Shown: one piece after another, positions 42,357-51,119 of the stretch
Layout: every line of letters begins with the position of its first letter
Position numbering within the stretch: the stretch's first letter is position 1
Assembly (NCBI RefSeq): GCF_014287475.1
Contig: NZ_JACOPF010000001.1
Span: 1,364,001-1,428,000 of the forward strand
From: Mediterraneibacter hominis
Lineage (GTDB): Bacteria > Bacillota > Clostridia > Lachnospirales > Lachnospiraceae
Reading direction: 5' to 3'
Length of the DNA: 64,000 bases
Made by a program: the position numbers and the translations under genes
Notes under the pieces: generated by a model
The model's database searches: none
What the model was told of the DNA's origin: nothing
What the model saw: the letters and a program-made list of their open reading frames with translations, nothing else

Positions 42357-43169
42357 CTACAAAAGAACGGCAAGACAATAAATAATCGGCGCCGTAAAAA
42401 TCACACTGTCAAACCGATCCAAGATTCCCCCGTGCCCTGGTATCAGTTTTCCGTAGTCCTTAATATCATGTTTTCTCTTAATCGCAGATGCCGCCAGATC
42501 TCCTATCTGAGAAACAGCTCCTCCTGCCGCGCCAATAACCGCATAAGAAAACACATTGATTCCAGCATTTCCCCAATGATTTACAGCAAGCGCATATAAT
42601 ACGCCAATCAATGCCGCGCCAACTACTCCGCCGATGCCGCCCTCCACAGATTTCTTTGGGCTTAAAACCGGAGCCATCTTATGCTTTCCTATTAACATTC
42701 CCACACAGTACGCACAGGTATCACACCCCCATGCACAGATAAACACAAGCCATACTGTGAACACGCCGCCAGGCATAATTCTTGTCTGGTAAATGAAAGA
42801 CAACATCACGGCAAGATAAAACATCCCAAAAAATGCCGCCATCACCTGTTCTGTTTTGTATTTTGGATAAGTGAATACCATCACTGCCATCAGACAGATC
42901 AGCAATGCGACAAAAAGCAGGATAAATGCTTCTGGCGCACTCTCTTTTAATGATGGCTTTATATACAGCAGCCCGTAGTAAAGAACGGCAAATAAATATC
43001 CGCATATTCCCAGGGGATCTTTTTGTATATGAAATACCCTGTACAGCTCCGTCATTCCTATCAGACTGATAATGAGCAGCGTCGCAAACAGAATATTTCC
43101 CCCAGAACCCACTGTAAAGAGCGCAATGATGATCAATAGTATTCCACTTAACAACCTTGTCTTAAACAT
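42357..43169 (-). CDS. cdsA: Phosphatidate cytidylyltransferase
   Basis: CdsA makes CDP-diacylglycerol for phospholipids. The 270-residue membrane protein has about eight hydrophobic segments and the C-terminal signature SQIGDLAASAIKRKHDIKDYG...PGHGGILDRFDS, where the two Asp and the GHGG-D pattern bind metal and CTP. The N-terminal half is the usual poorly conserved membrane part. It overlaps the end of uppS by eight bases. Confidence 0.96.
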   Translation of the reverse strand: MFKTRLLSGILLIIIALFTVGSGGNILFATLLIISLIGMTELYRVFHIQKDPLGICGYLFAVLYYGLLYIKPSLKESAPEAFILLFVALLICLMAVMVFTYPKYKTEQVMAAFFGMFYLAVMLSFIYQTRIMPGGVFTVWLVFICAWGCDTCAYCVGMLIGKHKMAPVLSPKKSVEGGIGGVVGAALIGVLYALAVNHWGNAGINVFSYAVIGAAGGAVSQIGDLAASAIKRKHDIKDYGKLIPGHGGILDRFDSVIFTAPIIYCLAVLL

Positions 43170-43878
43170 TCCGTTCCTCCTTTATTCCTCCGAAACGTCT
43201 GTCTCTGTTATTATACTGCTCAATTGCCTTTTCTAATTCCTGTTTTGTAAAATCCGGCCATGGAATATCTGTAAAATAAAATTCTGTATAAGCAAGCTGC
43301 CACAACAGATAATTGGACAGCCTTTGCTCTCCGCTTGTACGGATCAAAAGATCCGGATCTGGAATCTCACATGTATCCAGGTAGGAAGCATATAGTCTTT
43401 CATCAATATCGTCTGGATTCACTTTTCCGTCTACACAGTCTTTTGCCAGTCTTTTCACTGCCCGGGTCATTTCATCCCGGCTTCCATAATTCAGAGCAAT
43501 TGTAAAATTTAACCCTCCATTATTTCTGCTCGCCTGTTCTAACTCACGTATTCTCCCTTTGATGTCATCATCCAAAGGTTCTACGTCTCCAATTACGCGG
43601 ATCTTCATATCATTTTTTTCTGCGGTTTTCAAACAGGTTTTCATATAATTGCGTAAAAGCTTCATCAGTGCGTCCACTTCATTTTTCGGCCGGTTCCAGT
43701 TCTCTGTGGAAAAAGCATATACGGTAAGATACTTAATCCCTAAGCGCCACGCCTCCTCACAGATCCTCTCTACATTTTTACTGCCCTGGGCATGCCCATA
43801 GTTTCTAGGCATTCCTTTTGATTTTGCCCAACGGCCGTTTCCGTCTAAAATAATCGCCACATGCTGTGGTATATTCAT
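43162..43878 (-). CDS. uppS: Undecaprenyl diphosphate synthase (isoprenyl transferase)
   Basis: UppS adds cis isoprene units to farnesyl diphosphate to make the C55 lipid carrier for peptidoglycan. The 238-residue protein has AIILDGNGRWAKSKGMPRNYGH (residues 9-30) with the catalytic Asp and the RWA motif, TVYAFSTENWNRP near 68-80, and the C-terminal LLIRTSGEQRLSNYLLWQLAYTEFYF. AGAAGG is upstream, and the start is separated from frr by a terminator, so transcription of uppS onward may need its own promoter. Confidence 0.97.
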   Translation of the reverse strand: MNIPQHVAIILDGNGRWAKSKGMPRNYGHAQGSKNVERICEEAWRLGIKYLTVYAFSTENWNRPKNEVDALMKLLRNYMKTCLKTAEKNDMKIRVIGDVEPLDDDIKGRIRELEQASRNNGGLNFTIALNYGSRDEMTRAVKRLAKDCVDGKVNPDDIDERLYASYLDTCEIPDPDLLIRTSGEQRLSNYLLWQLAYTEFYFTDIPWPDFTKQELEKAIEQYNNRDRRFGGIKEERNV

Positions 43879-43908
43879 CCTTCTTTCCTCCCCAACCGGA
43901 TTATTCGT

Positions 43909-43945
43909 AAAAAAAGGGACTACAAGTAGATTGTACTTAAGCCCC
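43909..43945 (-). terminator. Terminator between frr and uppS
   Basis: GGGGCTTAAGTA pairs imperfectly with TACTTGTAGTCCC on the minus strand and is followed by seven T. It may be leaky, as uppS lies directly downstream. Confidence 0.6.
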
Positions 43946-43965
43946 TCCTATTCCTTATATGGTAA

Positions 43966-44517
43966 TTATACAGTAAGCACCTCTTTTGATTTTGCCTCAA
44001 CCTCTTTATCGATCTGTGTGATGTATTTGTCCGTCAGCTTCTGCAATTCCTCTTCCAAATCTTTAATGCCATCCTCGGAGATTTCCCCGCCTTTAAGTTT
44101 CTTAAACGCGTCATTTCCATCTCTGCGGATATTGCGGACAGCTACTTTCGCCGCTTCTCCTTTTTTCTTTACATCTTTAACCAGTTCTTTTCTTCGCTCT
44201 TCTGTAAGCTCAGGAAATACCAGGCGAATACAGGATCCGTCATTTGTTGGATTGATCCCAATATCGGAAACCAGAATCGCCTTTTCAATCTCTTTTAACA
44301 TATTTTTTTCCCAGGGCTGTATCTGAATCATCCGCGCTTCCGGTACAGATACGTTCGCCACCTGCTGAATTGGAGTGGGAGCCCCATAATATTCTACACT
44401 GAGTTTATCCAGCACATGGGGATTCGCGCGCCCAGCACGAATCGTTGCCAGCTCTGTATTTAAATTCTGCACCGATTTTGTCATCTTTTCATCATACACT
44501 TTTAATTTTTCATCCAT
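43966..44517 (-). CDS. frr: Ribosome recycling factor
   Basis: RRF splits post-termination ribosomes together with EF-G. The 183-residue protein matches the family closely: LATIRAGRANPHVLDKLSVEYYG near residues 23-45, TPIQQVANVSVPEARMI, PWEKNMLKEIEKAI, and the C-terminal IRRDGNDAFKKL region. AGGAGG precedes the ATG. It is 13 bases behind pyrH. Confidence 0.98.
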   Translation of the reverse strand: MDEKLKVYDEKMTKSVQNLNTELATIRAGRANPHVLDKLSVEYYGAPTPIQQVANVSVPEARMIQIQPWEKNMLKEIEKAILVSDIGINPTNDGSCIRLVFPELTEERRKELVKDVKKKGEAAKVAVRNIRRDGNDAFKKLKGGEISEDGIKDLEEELQKLTDKYITQIDKEVEAKSKEVLTV

Positions 44518-44530
44518 TTTACAAGTCCTC

Positions 44531-45226
44531 CTATACTGTTACCTTTGTTCCGTTAAAGGTTCCGCTTACTGTATTAACAATACTGTTTTCTTCATTCAGC
44601 CCAAACACCAGCATGGGCATTTTATTCTCCATACATAAAATAGACGCTGTCATATCCACTGCCATCAGTTTTTTATCTATCATTTCCTGAATAGTGATTT
44701 CTTCATATTTCTTCGCATCTGGATTGAGCTTCGGATCACTGTCATAAATTCCGTCAATTGCCTTTGCTAAAAGCATCATATCTGCTTCTATTACAATCGC
44801 ACCCAGAACAGCAGTTGTATCTGTTGAAAAATATGGATGCCCGGTTCCTCCTGCAAGAAAGACTACCTTGCCGTTTTCCATTGCCTCCACAGCCGCATCC
44901 TTTGAAAATACAGATGTAAACGCCCCGCAGATAAACGGCGTAAACACCTCTGTTTTCATACCAGCAAATCTAAAAATATCAGAAACATAAATACAATTCA
45001 TCACTGTAGCAAGCATTCCAATCTGATCTGCTTTTGTCCGGTCGATCGTCTCACTTGTGCGCCCTCTCCAGAAATTTCCTCCGCCTGTTACAACTGCAAC
45101 CTGGATTCCTTTATCCACAAGCTTTTTTACCTGGCGTGCGACACCCAGACAAGTTTCCTCGTCAAATCCGGTCTTTTTCTCTCCTGCAAGCGCCTCTCCG
45201 CTTAATTTCAGCAATACTCTTTTCAT
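44531..45226 (-). CDS. pyrH: UMP kinase
   Basis: PyrH phosphorylates UMP to UDP and is allosterically controlled. The 231-residue hexameric kinase has LLKLSGEALAG at the start, VAVVTGGGNFWRGR near 45-58, ADQIGMLATVMN near 70, and FLAGGTGHPYFSTDTTA near 125-141. AAAGGAG is upstream. In many bacteria it follows rpsB-tsf; here it starts the cluster, with the aro operon diverging. Confidence 0.98.
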   Translation of the reverse strand: MKRVLLKLSGEALAGEKKTGFDEETCLGVARQVKKLVDKGIQVAVVTGGGNFWRGRTSETIDRTKADQIGMLATVMNCIYVSDIFRFAGMKTEVFTPFICGAFTSVFSKDAAVEAMENGKVVFLAGGTGHPYFSTDTTAVLGAIVIEADMMLLAKAIDGIYDSDPKLNPDAKKYEEITIQEMIDKKLMAVDMTASILCMENKMPMLVFGLNEENSIVNTVSGTFNGTKVTV

Positions 45227-45291
45227 TTTTCCGGCTCCTTTATTCTTACGTTCTTAATATAACGGCAGTCTGCCGCAACTACCTAAAATGA

Positions 45292-45320
45292 AGTATAACA
45301 TAACTTTTCCATTTTGTCAT
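45292..45320 (-). promoter_or_regulatory. Promoter of pyrH-frr
   Basis: ATGACA, a 17-base spacer and TATACT on the minus strand, about 66 bases before pyrH. A CGGCA/TGCCG hairpin (45263-45275) lies in the leader. Confidence 0.65.
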
Positions 45321-45364
45321 GCAAATATCCCGCAGAGTAAAATAGTCTAGATTTCACATATAGA

Positions 45365-45442
45365 TTGACTGTCCAGAAAACTGTGTCTAAAATACAATAA
45401 TAAATGAAAATCATTGACATTTATTCTATTATGTTTTATGAT
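45365..45442 (+). promoter_or_regulatory. Tandem promoters of the aro operon
   Basis: The upstream promoter is TTGACT-17-TAAAAT (45365-45393) and the downstream one TTGACA-17-TATGAT (45414-45442). A perfect palindrome AATGA-AAA-TCATT (45403-45415) lies between them and overlaps the downstream -35, so a repressor site is plausible. Confidence 0.7.
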
Positions 45443-45544
45443 ATGTATGTTTTCACACTTTAAACAGATAAAATTTTACAGTGCGAAGTTAAAGCAGAAG
45501 CTATATAACTACATTTTATTGTTCAGTTAACTGGAGGAAAGAAA

Positions 45545-46561
45545 ATGATTATTGTATTAAAACCACATACCAGTGAAGAAAATATCAGCCGGGTAGAAAA
45601 TCAAATTAAAAAGAAGGGATTAGATACCCATATCGTCCGCGGTACAGAGATGACTATTATCGGTTGTATCGGAGATACGACTTTAATTGACCCCAGACTT
45701 TTTGAAGTAGATTCCTGTGTAGACAAGGTAATGCATGTGCAGGAGCCTTACAAGCTTGCCAACCGCGCTTTCCACCCTGAGGATTCTGTAATCGACGTAT
45801 CCGGTGTAAAAATCGGCGGCGGTCATATGGGATTAATCGCCGGCCCCTGTTCGGTAGAAACCTTTGACCAGGTACTCTCCATTGCAAAAGATGCGAAGGC
45901 TTCCGGAGCCAATCTTCTAAGAGGAGGCGCTTTCAAACCGCGGACCAGCCCATATTCTTTCCAGGGGCTTGGATTAAAAGGATTGGAAATTCTCTGTGCC
46001 GTAAAGGAAGAAGTCGGGCTTCCCATTGTCACAGAGCTGATGTCAACTGAATATCTGGATATTTTTAACGAGAAGGTGGATTTAATCCAGATTGGCGCCA
46101 GAAATATGCAGAATTTTGATCTGCTCAAGCAATTGGGGCAGGTAGAGCGTCCCATTCTATTAAAACGCGGATTAAACGCAACGTATGAGGAGTGGGTAAT
46201 GTCCGCAGAATATATTATGGCATCTGGAAATGAAAACGTTATTCTCTGCGAACGCGGTATACGTACCTTTGAAACATTTACAAGAAATACGCTGGATTTG
46301 CAGAGCATCCCCGTGCTGCGTAAAAAGACGCATTTGCCCGTTGTCATCGATCCAAGCCATGCCGGCGGAAAATGGTGGCTTGTAGAACCAATGGCAAAGG
46401 CAGCAGTGGCGGCCGGTGCTGACGGTCTTATGATCGAAGTCCACAACGATCCAGAAAATGCATTGTGCGACGGCGCTCAGTCTTTAAAGCCTGCTAAATA
46501 TGACAATCTGCTAAAACAGGTAAAGCAAATTGCACAGGTTGTCGGAAAAGTTATATCCTAG
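45545..46561 (+). CDS. aroF: 3-deoxy-7-phosphoheptulonate (DAHP) synthase, type I-beta
   Basis: This enzyme joins PEP and erythrose-4-phosphate, the first step of the shikimate pathway. The 338-residue protein has an N-terminal ferredoxin-like regulatory domain (residues 1-70) and a TIM barrel with LIAGPCSVET near 99, GANLLRGGAFKPRTSPYSFQG near 120-140, and VIDPSHAGG near 270. It is the I-beta form found in many Firmicutes. GGAGG is upstream, and it leads the aroF-aroB-aroE operon. Confidence 0.97.
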   Translation: MIIVLKPHTSEENISRVENQIKKKGLDTHIVRGTEMTIIGCIGDTTLIDPRLFEVDSCVDKVMHVQEPYKLANRAFHPEDSVIDVSGVKIGGGHMGLIAGPCSVETFDQVLSIAKDAKASGANLLRGGAFKPRTSPYSFQGLGLKGLEILCAVKEEVGLPIVTELMSTEYLDIFNEKVDLIQIGARNMQNFDLLKQLGQVERPILLKRGLNATYEEWVMSAEYIMASGNENVILCERGIRTFETFTRNTLDLQSIPVLRKKTHLPVVIDPSHAGGKWWLVEPMAKAAVAAGADGLMIEVHNDPENALCDGAQSLKPAKYDNLLKQVKQIAQVVGKVIS

Positions 46562-46589
46562 GGGTATTTTAAAAACAGGAGGTTTTGAC

Positions 46590-47645
46590 ATGGAACTGAC
46601 AGTCAATTTAGGAAAGAACAGTTACCCAATTCTTATCAAAAATGGAATTCTCTCCCATGCGGGGGAATGGATTGCAAAGGTTTTCACCGGAAAAAAGATC
46701 ATGATTATTTCTGACGATCATGTATTTCCTATATACGGGAATACGCTGCTTGCCACTCTGTCTGATTATGAATGTCATTCTCTTGTTCTCCCTCACGGTG
46801 AAACGATCAAAAGCTTTCAGACTCTTCCGTCCATCTATGCGGCTCTGCTTGATGCAAAAATTTCCCGCAGCGACCTTGTTATCGCCCTGGGAGGAGGTGT
46901 CATCGGTGATCTCGTTGGATTCGCGGCAGCCAGCTATCTGCGGGGCGTCAGGTTCATCCAAATACCGACTACCCTTCTCGCGCAGGTGGACTCTTCCGTA
47001 GGGGGAAAAGTAGCCGTAGATCTTCCACAGGGAAAAAATCTGGTCGGTGCTTTCTATCATCCCAAGATGGTTCTCATCGATCCGGATGTTCTTGACACTC
47101 TTCCCGCACATTTTATCAGTGATGGAATGGGAGAGGTAATCAAATATGGATGTATCAAGGATGCCGCCCTGTTCGAAACACTTATGTCTTGTTCTTCTTT
47201 TGAGGAGCTAAAGCCGCAGCTGGCCTCTGTCATTCTGCGCTGTGTAGACATAAAACGTGTTGTCGTAGAAGCAGATCCGTATGACACCGGAGAACGTATG
47301 CTTTTAAATTTCGGACATACGCTTGCTCATACAATTGAACAGCACTATCATTATGAAAGAGAAAGCCATGGGGAGGCTGTCGCAATCGGTATGTACCAGA
47401 TATGCCGGATTGCCGAAGCAAAGGGGCTCACTGCCTCAGGCTGCGCCGCTTCCATCAAGAAAGCTCTCGATATTTATGGACTGCCGCACACCTGCGGACT
47501 TCCCATAGAGACACTGAAAAATGCAATGACATTGGATAAAAAGAATTTAAACGGCAATCTGAATGTCATCTTACTGCATGAAATCGGAAAAAGCTACATT
47601 TATCCGACCGAAATTCAATTTTTTAAAGAAGCAGGAGGGATTTAA
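46590..47645 (+). CDS. aroB: 3-dehydroquinate synthase
   Basis: AroB closes DAHP to 3-dehydroquinate with NAD+ and zinc. The 351-residue product has VIALGGGVIGDLVGFAAASYLRG near residues 92-114, FIQIPTTLLAQVDSSVGGKVAVD near 118-140, and the zinc ligands around GEVIKYG and HTLAHTIEQHYHYERESHGEAVAIGM near 240-265. The ATG follows AGGAGG, and a frame reaching back into aroF has no ribosome site. It lies 28 bases behind aroF. Confidence 0.97.
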   Translation: MELTVNLGKNSYPILIKNGILSHAGEWIAKVFTGKKIMIISDDHVFPIYGNTLLATLSDYECHSLVLPHGETIKSFQTLPSIYAALLDAKISRSDLVIALGGGVIGDLVGFAAASYLRGVRFIQIPTTLLAQVDSSVGGKVAVDLPQGKNLVGAFYHPKMVLIDPDVLDTLPAHFISDGMGEVIKYGCIKDAALFETLMSCSSFEELKPQLASVILRCVDIKRVVVEADPYDTGERMLLNFGHTLAHTIEQHYHYERESHGEAVAIGMYQICRIAEAKGLTASGCAASIKKALDIYGLPHTCGLPIETLKNAMTLDKKNLNGNLNVILLHEIGKSYIYPTEIQFFKEAGGI

Positions 47646-47647
47646 TT

Positions 47648-48457
47648 TTGCGTTTTGGAATCCTGGGAGAGCATCTCTCCCACACACTTTCTCCCGAGCT
47701 GCACGAGGAGTTATTTCGCCGACAGGGGATAGACGCCACTTATGAAGTGTTGGAACGTTCGCAAGAAGAAGTTGGCAGCATACTGGAAGAACTGAAAGAA
47801 AAACAGATAAGCGGGATCAATGTTACCATTCCTTATAAAGAGAAATTGTGTCAGATGGTAGACATCCTGGATTCTCATGCCGAATGTATCGGCGCTGTCA
47901 ATACCGTTCTGTTAAAAAACGGCTTGACATATGGCTACAATACAGACTATCTCGGCGCTGTCAGTATGTTTCAAAGCGCAGGCGTCACACTCCGCCAAAA
48001 AGAAGCCGTTATCCTGGGCTCTGGGGGCGCCTCCAGGGCACTGATCTATGCCATGTACACAGAAGGCGCTTCTAAAATTACCGTTGCCGCCAGAAATGAG
48101 GAGGCAAAGCAACGTTTAAAAGAACGTTTTCCTTATATTCATACCTGCACATTACATGATATTCCCTCCGGAGATATTATTATAAATACAACTCCAGTTG
48201 GTATGTATCCAAAAGTCGGGACAAGCCCTGTCCCCGCTTCTGTTATAAAATGTTTCTCTGTCGCTGGAGACATCGTCTATAACCCTATGGTAACGGAATT
48301 TCTTCATCTTGCAGAGGTATCCGGACTTCTGACTGTCACCGGACTTAGAATGTTGGTAGATCAGGCAATTGCCTCTGAAGAAATCTGGCTTGGTAAATCT
48401 CTCGATTCTACTATAGGTACAATTCTGCATGATCGTCTGGCAAAAAGATTTCTCTAA
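47648..48457 (+). CDS. aroE: Shikimate dehydrogenase
   Basis: AroE reduces 3-dehydroshikimate with NADPH. The 269-residue protein starts MRFGILGEHLSHTLSPELH, typical of the family, with a TTG start two bases after aroB and AGGAGGG upstream. Other motifs are ISGINVTIPYKE near 57-68 with the catalytic Lys, GYNTDYLGAV near 97, AVILGSGGASRAL near 121 and NTTPVGMYP near 180. No other shikimate gene follows in the window. Confidence 0.96.
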   Translation: MRFGILGEHLSHTLSPELHEELFRRQGIDATYEVLERSQEEVGSILEELKEKQISGINVTIPYKEKLCQMVDILDSHAECIGAVNTVLLKNGLTYGYNTDYLGAVSMFQSAGVTLRQKEAVILGSGGASRALIYAMYTEGASKITVAARNEEAKQRLKERFPYIHTCTLHDIPSGDIIINTTPVGMYPKVGTSPVPASVIKCFSVAGDIVYNPMVTEFLHLAEVSGLLTVTGLRMLVDQAIASEEIWLGKSLDSTIGTILHDRLAKRFL

Positions 48458-48462
48458 ATTTT

Positions 48463-48497
48463 AAGGGGATTGCCGTCATACTCAGCAGTCCCCTTAT
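48463..48497 (+). terminator. Terminator of the aro operon
   Basis: AAGGGGATTGC pairs with GCAGTCCCCTT (one mismatch), then a T-rich tail. Confidence 0.65.
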
Positions 48498-48518
48498 ATT
48501 ACTTCCTATCTCTTTTCA

Positions 48519-49310
48519 TTATATGAGTCCATAATGCTTCAAAGCATAATAAATCCCGTCATCTTCTACCTTCTTTGTCACGAATTCTGTATGCTTTTGC
48601 AGTACCGTATCATGAACCCCCATAGCTACTGCGTGCCTGGCATATTCAAACATTGCCAGATCGTTGCTGCTGTCTCCAAACACATATGCATTGTCTATGT
48701 CTATCTGAAATTTTTTCAATATATATTCACATGCTGTCGCCTTAGAATACCCTTTCTGTATAACTTCATAGGCGTATTTTCCCCGCCCCAGTATTTCCAT
48801 ATCTTCTGAAATAAAGTCAAAGAACTCTTTTTTTCTGCTTTTTTCATCCGCGTACACAAACAACTTATCATATACAAAGTCTCCTGTCTCCATATACTGT
48901 TCCTGTCCAATCCCTGCGCGATGAAAATACCGCCTTGTGCTTTCCAATGGCTCAAAGCGTGAAACCCGTTCCGGCAGATAATTATCTTCCGTCCCCTCGG
49001 CCACCCCTGCTATATTACATTCGATCATCTTCTGTATAATCTCACGCCCTCTCTTTTTCGGAAGAGGATGGGCAAGCAATACTTCACTTCCATACAAAAG
49101 ATATGTTCCACATCCGCACAAATATCCGTCAAATGGAAACCTTCTAAGCTCCGGCGGAATACTGCACACTGTCCTCCCTGTATTAATAAACAACAGATGC
49201 CCCTGTTTTCTTGCACAAGCAAGAGCTTCCATTGCACTGTGTGGAATTTCATGGGTTATTTCACTTAAAATCGTACCGTCAATATCAAAAAATAAAACTG
49301 ATTTTTTCAT
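48519..49310 (-). CDS. Cof-type HAD hydrolase
   Basis: The 263-residue protein is a HAD phosphatase of the Cof/IIB class: SVLFFDIDGTIL at the start (DxD at residues 9 and 11), motif II NTGRT near 43, a large C2 cap, then KATACEYILKKF near 188 and motif IV FGDSSNDLAMFEYA near 207-220. Such enzymes dephosphorylate sugar phosphates or nucleotides; the substrate is unknown. It is a single gene, convergent with aroE. Confidence 0.9.
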   Translation of the reverse strand: MKKSVLFFDIDGTILSEITHEIPHSAMEALACARKQGHLLFINTGRTVCSIPPELRRFPFDGYLCGCGTYLLYGSEVLLAHPLPKKRGREIIQKMIECNIAGVAEGTEDNYLPERVSRFEPLESTRRYFHRAGIGQEQYMETGDFVYDKLFVYADEKSRKKEFFDFISEDMEILGRGKYAYEVIQKGYSKATACEYILKKFQIDIDNAYVFGDSSNDLAMFEYARHAVAMGVHDTVLQKHTEFVTKKVEDDGIYYALKHYGLI

Positions 49311-49512
49311 TCCCTTCCTTCTCCCAGATTTAAAAGTTTCTTTTTATCTTTTTTCACTTTACCACCCTTTCCTGTAAATGTCCATAGTACTGCTACATTC
49401 CTTCCACTTCTGACATCATATAAAGCCGCCTGCATAAACACTCTTTTACACGCATAAAGTATTAAAAATGGATGACGCCGGCGCAATGTAATGCCGGCAG
49501 GGTGATAAACAT

Positions 49513-50352
49513 ATGCGTATTCCTTTACCTAACCGGCCGTCTGTAAAAAAAGCAGGCGGATGCCTCCTTCTATTTGCCATTGCTTTTTTCACTGGCGGAA
49601 TTATCGGAAAACTAACTGCTCCAGCTTCTTTCGTATCCTCTGAAGCTGTTCCGGCCTCCGCTGAAGGGAACTGGGGCTTAAGCTTTCAAGACGACGGACA
49701 GCCGCCCACCGCCAATGCCACTTTTGAAGAATTAAAACAGTATGACGCTTATTACGCGCAGGATACAGATGAAAAAGTACTTTATCTGACCTTTGATGCC
49801 GGATATGAAAATGGAAATACTGAACAGATTTTAGATGCGCTAAAAAAACATAAAGTGCATGCTACTTTTTTTGTCGTCGGTACTTATGTAGAATCAGAAC
49901 CCGAGTTGGTAAAACGTATGGTAGAAGAAGGACATACTGTGGGAAACCATACCTATCACCATCCTGATATGTCTCAAATCTCTACAATAGAAACCTTCCG
50001 CGAAGAATTGGAAACTGTAGAAGATGCATTTGAGAACGCCACCGGAGAAAAGATGACGAAATTCTACCGGCCGCCGCAGGGCAAATACAATGAGGCAAAT
50101 TTAAAGATGGCAAAAGAACTTGGATATAAAACCTTCTTCTGGAGCCTGGCTTATGTAGACTGGTATCAAGACAACCAGCCTTCCAAAGAAGAAGCCTTCG
50201 ACAAGCTCTTGAACCGGATTCACCCAGGCGCGATTGTCCTTCTGCACAGTACCTCTTCCACCAATGCACAGATATTAGATGAACTCCTTACGAAATGGGA
50301 AGATATGGGATATACAGTAAAACCTCTGGAACAGCTGGTAAATGCCAGCTGA
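49513..50352 (+). CDS. pdaA: PdaA-type polysaccharide deacetylase (muramic delta-lactam)
   Basis: PdaA removes acetyl groups from muramic acid during cortex muramic delta-lactam formation in spores. The 279-residue protein has an N-terminal membrane anchor (AGGCLLLFAIAFFTGGIIG, about residues 14-32) and then the PdaA start NWGLSFQDDGQPP (about 53). The NodB domain carries LTFDAGYENG near 93-102 (Asp), TVGNHTYHHPDM near 140-151 (His pair), FYRPPQGKY near 180, and FFWSLAYVDW near 200. This makes endospore formation likely in the organism. The last codons lie within a perfect inverted repeat that acts as a terminator for the opposing genes. Confidence 0.9.
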   Translation: MRIPLPNRPSVKKAGGCLLLFAIAFFTGGIIGKLTAPASFVSSEAVPASAEGNWGLSFQDDGQPPTANATFEELKQYDAYYAQDTDEKVLYLTFDAGYENGNTEQILDALKKHKVHATFFVVGTYVESEPELVKRMVEEGHTVGNHTYHHPDMSQISTIETFREELETVEDAFENATGEKMTKFYRPPQGKYNEANLKMAKELGYKTFFWSLAYVDWYQDNQPSKEEAFDKLLNRIHPGAIVLLHSTSSTNAQILDELLTKWEDMGYTVKPLEQLVNAS

Positions 50353-50360
50353 ACCAGAGG
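50319..50360 (-). terminator. Terminator of the microcompartment genes, inside the end of pdaA
   Basis: CCTCTGGAACAGCTGG (50323-50338) pairs with CCAGCTGAACCAGAGG, with loops, and on the minus strand a TTTTACTG tail follows. The left arm and part of the right are coding for pdaA. Confidence 0.65.
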
Positions 50361-50376
50361 CTCGCTTTACTCGTTA

Positions 50377-50670
50377 TTATTTAGACTTTTTTCCACGTGC
50401 TTTAAACTCTTCCACAATCTGCACCATTTCCGGTGACGGATTTGAAATTACCGCCTTGTTTAAAATTCTGCACGGCGGATTCTCTGCCACGTTTTCCACC
50501 GCCGCTTTCACAGCAGATACGCTTCCACTCATAAAAATCAACGCATGCCCGCCGCACATTGTATCCTGTGTCTCATATTTTACATCTGCGGTTTTTAACA
50601 TCTGGTCCGTTACCAGCACCGCATTTGCTTCCCCTAGAACTTCTATCAATCCGAATGCTCCGTATGTCAT
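50377..50670 (-). CDS. Bacterial microcompartment (BMC) shell protein
   Basis: This 97-residue single-BMC-domain protein begins AFGLIEVLGEANAVLVTDQMLKTADV and continues with AALIFMSGSVSAVKAAVENVAE-like ALIFMSGSVSAVKAAVENV (about residues 45-63). It is in the BMC-H class that forms hexameric shell tiles. Unlike usual operons, no enzyme genes are next to it. The only neighbour on the strand is a second BMC protein. Their product probably joins a shell made elsewhere or makes an unusual compartment. Confidence 0.88.
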   Translation of the reverse strand: MTYGAFGLIEVLGEANAVLVTDQMLKTADVKYETQDTMCGGHALIFMSGSVSAVKAAVENVAENPPCRILNKAVISNPSPEMVQIVEEFKARGKKSK

Positions 50671-50705
50671 ACTTCCATCCTCTGCTTTCTTCCCAATCTC
50701 ATCTC

Positions 50706-51005
50706 TTACTTTCCTATCGTCATTGTCATCGCTGTCTCCGTATCTGCTGACGGAGCCGCAATCACTGTATGGGATACAATCTTCGAAAGTGGTGCTGCTG
50801 TCTCCAAAGCAACCTCCATTGCCGCTTTTACATCAGACACCTTCCCTCTCATTTTCACGCAGGCGCCCGTACCAAGCCTGTTTCTTTCCACAGCCTGTAT
50901 TCTTACATCCGCCGCCTTCGCCGCAGCATCCAACGCCACAAAACATGCACATTCGCTTTCCAACTCAAACATCCCGATTGCCATTCCTTCATATCCGCTG
51001 CTCAT
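50706..51005 (-). CDS. Bacterial microcompartment (BMC) shell protein, second copy
   Basis: This 99-residue BMC-H-like protein reads AIGMFELESECACFVALDAAAKAADV then RLGTGACVKMRGKVSDVKAAMEVALE, with the usual BMC order and a cysteine-rich first helix. The ATG follows AGGAGG by five bases. A frame starting farther upstream reaches into the MITE-like element at 51120 and is not plausible. It lies 35 bases before the first BMC gene and both end at the shared terminator. The pair shows low identity, so it is not a recent duplication. Confidence 0.85.
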   Translation of the reverse strand: MSSGYEGMAIGMFELESECACFVALDAAAKAADVRIQAVERNRLGTGACVKMRGKVSDVKAAMEVALETAAPLSKIVSHTVIAAPSADTETAMTMTIGK

Positions 51006-51119
51006 GTATTCCTCCTGCCCGCAGAACCTATCTTCTGCCTGTTTACCATACTTATAATCAATTATATAACTGGTACTACCAATTTTCAATAAAAATCTAC
51101 AAATTCTGTTGGAAATTTG

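Noticed and set aside
49440..49512. SigmaG-like promoter before pdaA (GCATA, 16 bases, CATAAAG)
   Set aside because: The spacing is short and the -10 match is partial, so it is not listed as a feature although sporulation control is expected.
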